Positions 43,336 to 44,501 of a stretch of 44,501 bases of DNA are shown piece after piece. Numbering within the stretch: position 1 is the first letter of the stretch; each line of letters begins with the position of its first letter. A model generated the notes under the pieces. That model was not told the origin of the DNA. It did no database searches and saw only the letters and a program-made list of their open reading frames with translations. The position numbers were made by a program, and so were the translations under genes. The DNA is taken from assembly GCA_030621085.1 (NCBI GenBank), contig JAUXIJ010000019.1, positions 1-44,501 on the forward strand, in the 5' to 3' direction. The DNA is from Candidatus Cloacimonadota bacterium. GTDB taxonomy: Bacteria > Cloacimonadota > Cloacimonadia > Cloacimonadales > TCS61.

Positions 43336-43383
43336 CAACTTAAGTCAAGATCATCCGGCAGTTGCCAGACAACTTAACTCAAG
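43336..43383. repeat. Palindrome bounded by 14-nt direct repeats
   Basis: CAACTTAAGTCAAG (43336-43349) and CAACTTAACTCAAG (43370-43383) differ at one base and enclose 20 nt containing TCCGGCAGTTGCCAGA (43353-43368). That matches the palindrome inside the tRNA-Asn pseudogene (24125-24140) at 15 of 16 positions. Confidence 0.7.
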
Positions 43384-43396
43384 TTTCAGTATCACT

Positions 43397-43450
43397 GCTC
43401 GTTACGACTATGCCATACGGCATCGCGTGGAAGTCCTCTTTCGTAACGAA
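43397..43450. repeat. Nested hairpin repeat
   Basis: Outer arms TCGTTACGA (near 43400-43408) and TCGTAACGA (near 43440-43448) enclose ATGCC-ATAC-GGCAT and the string AAGTCCTCTTT, also found in the loop region of the hairpin near 19990. It lies between convergent genes. Confidence 0.6.
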
Positions 43451-43462
43451 CAAATTAATAAA

Positions 43463-44501
43463 TTATTTTATCAATATCATTTTGGGGGTAATAGTTTTCT
43501 TATCAGTAACAAGCTGGTAGAAATAAACCCCACTTGAAACTCGTTTCCCATTATCATCTTTCCCATTCCAGATCATTTCGCTGCGACCGGGGCTCATGTA
43601 GCAATCCAGCAGGATTTTTACCTTCTGTCCTTTTATATTGTATATATCAAGTTTTACGTTTCCCTCTTCAGGTAGATTGAATACTATTTTTGTTTCCGGG
43701 TTGAATGGATTGGGATAGTTGGATAAATTAATCTCATCAATAATTTCAATAATTGGGTATTCAATACCAACTACAGGTGGAGCACCATACTCATAACAAC
43801 CCATATCTATAATTGCAACTCCATTCCCGTCCCCATCCCAGATGCGTTCATTGTGTAGCAGATCCCAAGGTGGTAAAAATAGCCCCGTTGTGTCTGGTGT
43901 TCCGGTATCTATACAGGGCGAACCTTCCAGAAGTGCAAAAGGATGTGTTCCCAAGCTGTCAAACAATGGATCTTCATCTATATTACCATCTAACCAGTTG
44001 ATGATATTGACGTTGTTTTGATTGTAGATTGCATTTTGCCCTCCCTGAATGTTGCAATGTGATATATCTATTTCCGAGATGTAACCCCAGGGAGAATGAT
44101 CTGACAAAATGATTTCATAATTACAATCATTCCTGAGTATATTATTATGAAAATCTATATGGTTTCTAATTAACGATAATGTATATGTACTTGAATTATC
44201 AACGAAAGTAGAATTATTTATTTCAATATCGTCATAACAATCGAGAAGTACAGTTTTATCTGCTGTGCCAAAACACCGGTTATTTTCAAAAAGACAATTA
44301 GAAATTGTGAACTTACCGCTTGTGCTTGCAAATCCTCCTAAAGCTAACGCACTGGCACTTGTCCAATCAGTAGCAATTAATTCATTACCTGAAAAAACAG
44401 TATTTTCTATTAAAATATCACCGGTAGTGGAAGCTTGCATACCACCACATAATGAAAAAGTCCCTCCTGCATAATTATTCTTAATTACACAATCGATAAC
44501 T
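43463..44501 (-). CDS. Secreted parallel beta-helix protein with sorting domain (5' end outside window)
   Basis: The frame is open to the right edge (first full codon at 44500), so the N-terminus is missing; ATG 44440 is internal to a continuing repeat. The visible 345 residues begin with right-handed beta-helix rungs (VIDCVIKNNYAGGT, ILIENTVFSGNEL, FTISNCLFENNRC, IEINNSTFVDNSS, DFHNNILRN). A linker typical of such proteins follows (EGSPCIDTGTPDT, IIDMGCYEYGAPP), and then the type A / FlgD-like sorting domain (NYPNPFNPETKIVF, YNIKGQKVKIL, SSGVYFYQL). Beta-helix proteins of this type are surface adhesins or polysaccharide lyases; no catalytic residues can be assigned. Confidence 0.8.
   Translation of the reverse strand, partial: VIDCVIKNNYAGGTFSLCGGMQASTTGDILIENTVFSGNELIATDWTSASALALGGFASTSGKFTISNCLFENNRCFGTADKTVLLDCYDDIEINNSTFVDNSSTYTLSLIRNHIDFHNNILRNDCNYEIILSDHSPWGYISEIDISHCNIQGGQNAIYNQNNVNIINWLDGNIDEDPLFDSLGTHPFALLEGSPCIDTGTPDTTGLFLPPWDLLHNERIWDGDGNGVAIIDMGCYEYGAPPVVGIEYPIIEIIDEINLSNYPNPFNPETKIVFNLPEEGNVKLDIYNIKGQKVKILLDCYMSPGRSEMIWNGKDDNGKRVSSGVYFYQLVTDKKTITPKMILIK

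Noticed and set aside
1..44501. CRISPR array, prophage, insertion sequence with transposase, or origin of replication
   Set aside because: No regularly spaced repeats, no phage structural or integrase genes, no transposase and no dnaA-box cluster were seen. Repeats present are isolated palindromes.

Overview
The window looks like a low-GC, double-membraned bacterium of the FCB superphylum, most likely a Cloacimonadota (WWE1)-type lineage. The evidence is as follows. Four secreted proteins end in the same C-terminal sorting domain (NYPNPFNP... followed by YNIKGQ... and SSGIYFYK). Lipoproteins and an outer-membrane-barrel-like protein are present. There is a GldA/F/G-like ABC module. RpoD is a full-length 580-residue protein, unlike the short primary sigma factor of Bacteroidetes. 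The taxon is an inference; no rRNA is present.

Layout. Positions 1-3079 hold the end of a probable chorismate mutase, a fused AroD-AroE enzyme of the shikimate pathway and a transglutaminase-like lipoprotein, all overlapping. Positions 3175-4506 encode a pyrimidine-nucleoside phosphorylase. Positions 4598-11838 are a textbook fatty-acid cluster (rpmF-plsX-fabH-fabD-fabG-acpP-fabF) followed, after a strong terminator, by rnc and a radical SAM gene. Positions 11842-16766 hold a vWA-type membrane protein that converges on a lipoprotein plus outer-membrane-protein pair. A large secreted beta-propeller protein follows (17057-19942). Positions 20104-23586 are a mixed accessory stretch: a GNAT-YoaP fusion, a SIR2-like protein that could be a defence NADase, a nitroreductase, a cupin, and an Hsp20 gene preceded by a CIRCE-like HrcA operator. 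Positions 24361-28509 are the GldA/GldF/GldG-like transporter with a DUF4340-like protein. Positions 28594-31858 hold two tandem paralogous secreted proteins flanking a truncated gingipain-type propeptide gene. Positions 32703-39810 (minus strand) are an expanded macromolecular-synthesis region: rpsU, yqeY, cvpA, mutS2, dnaG, rpoD. The end holds a PpiD-like foldase, a GNAT enzyme, endonuclease IV and another sorting-domain protein cut by the window edge.

Most interesting signal. Two unrelated tRNA genes (tRNA-Asn at 24009-24083 and a CAU tRNA at 32550-32625, both minus strand) have the same arrangement downstream: intact tRNA, hairpin terminator, a small GIY-YIG nuclease gene, then a second degenerate copy of the 3' half of that same tRNA, then another terminator. 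In the second locus the C-terminus of the nuclease is translated out of the tRNA remnant. This is what a minimal nuclease-only mobile element that inserts at tRNA genes would leave behind. A palindrome that interrupts the tRNA-Asn remnants recurs elsewhere in the window. Candidate promoters with a TTGACA box were found for both tRNAs, rpmF and the ABC operon.
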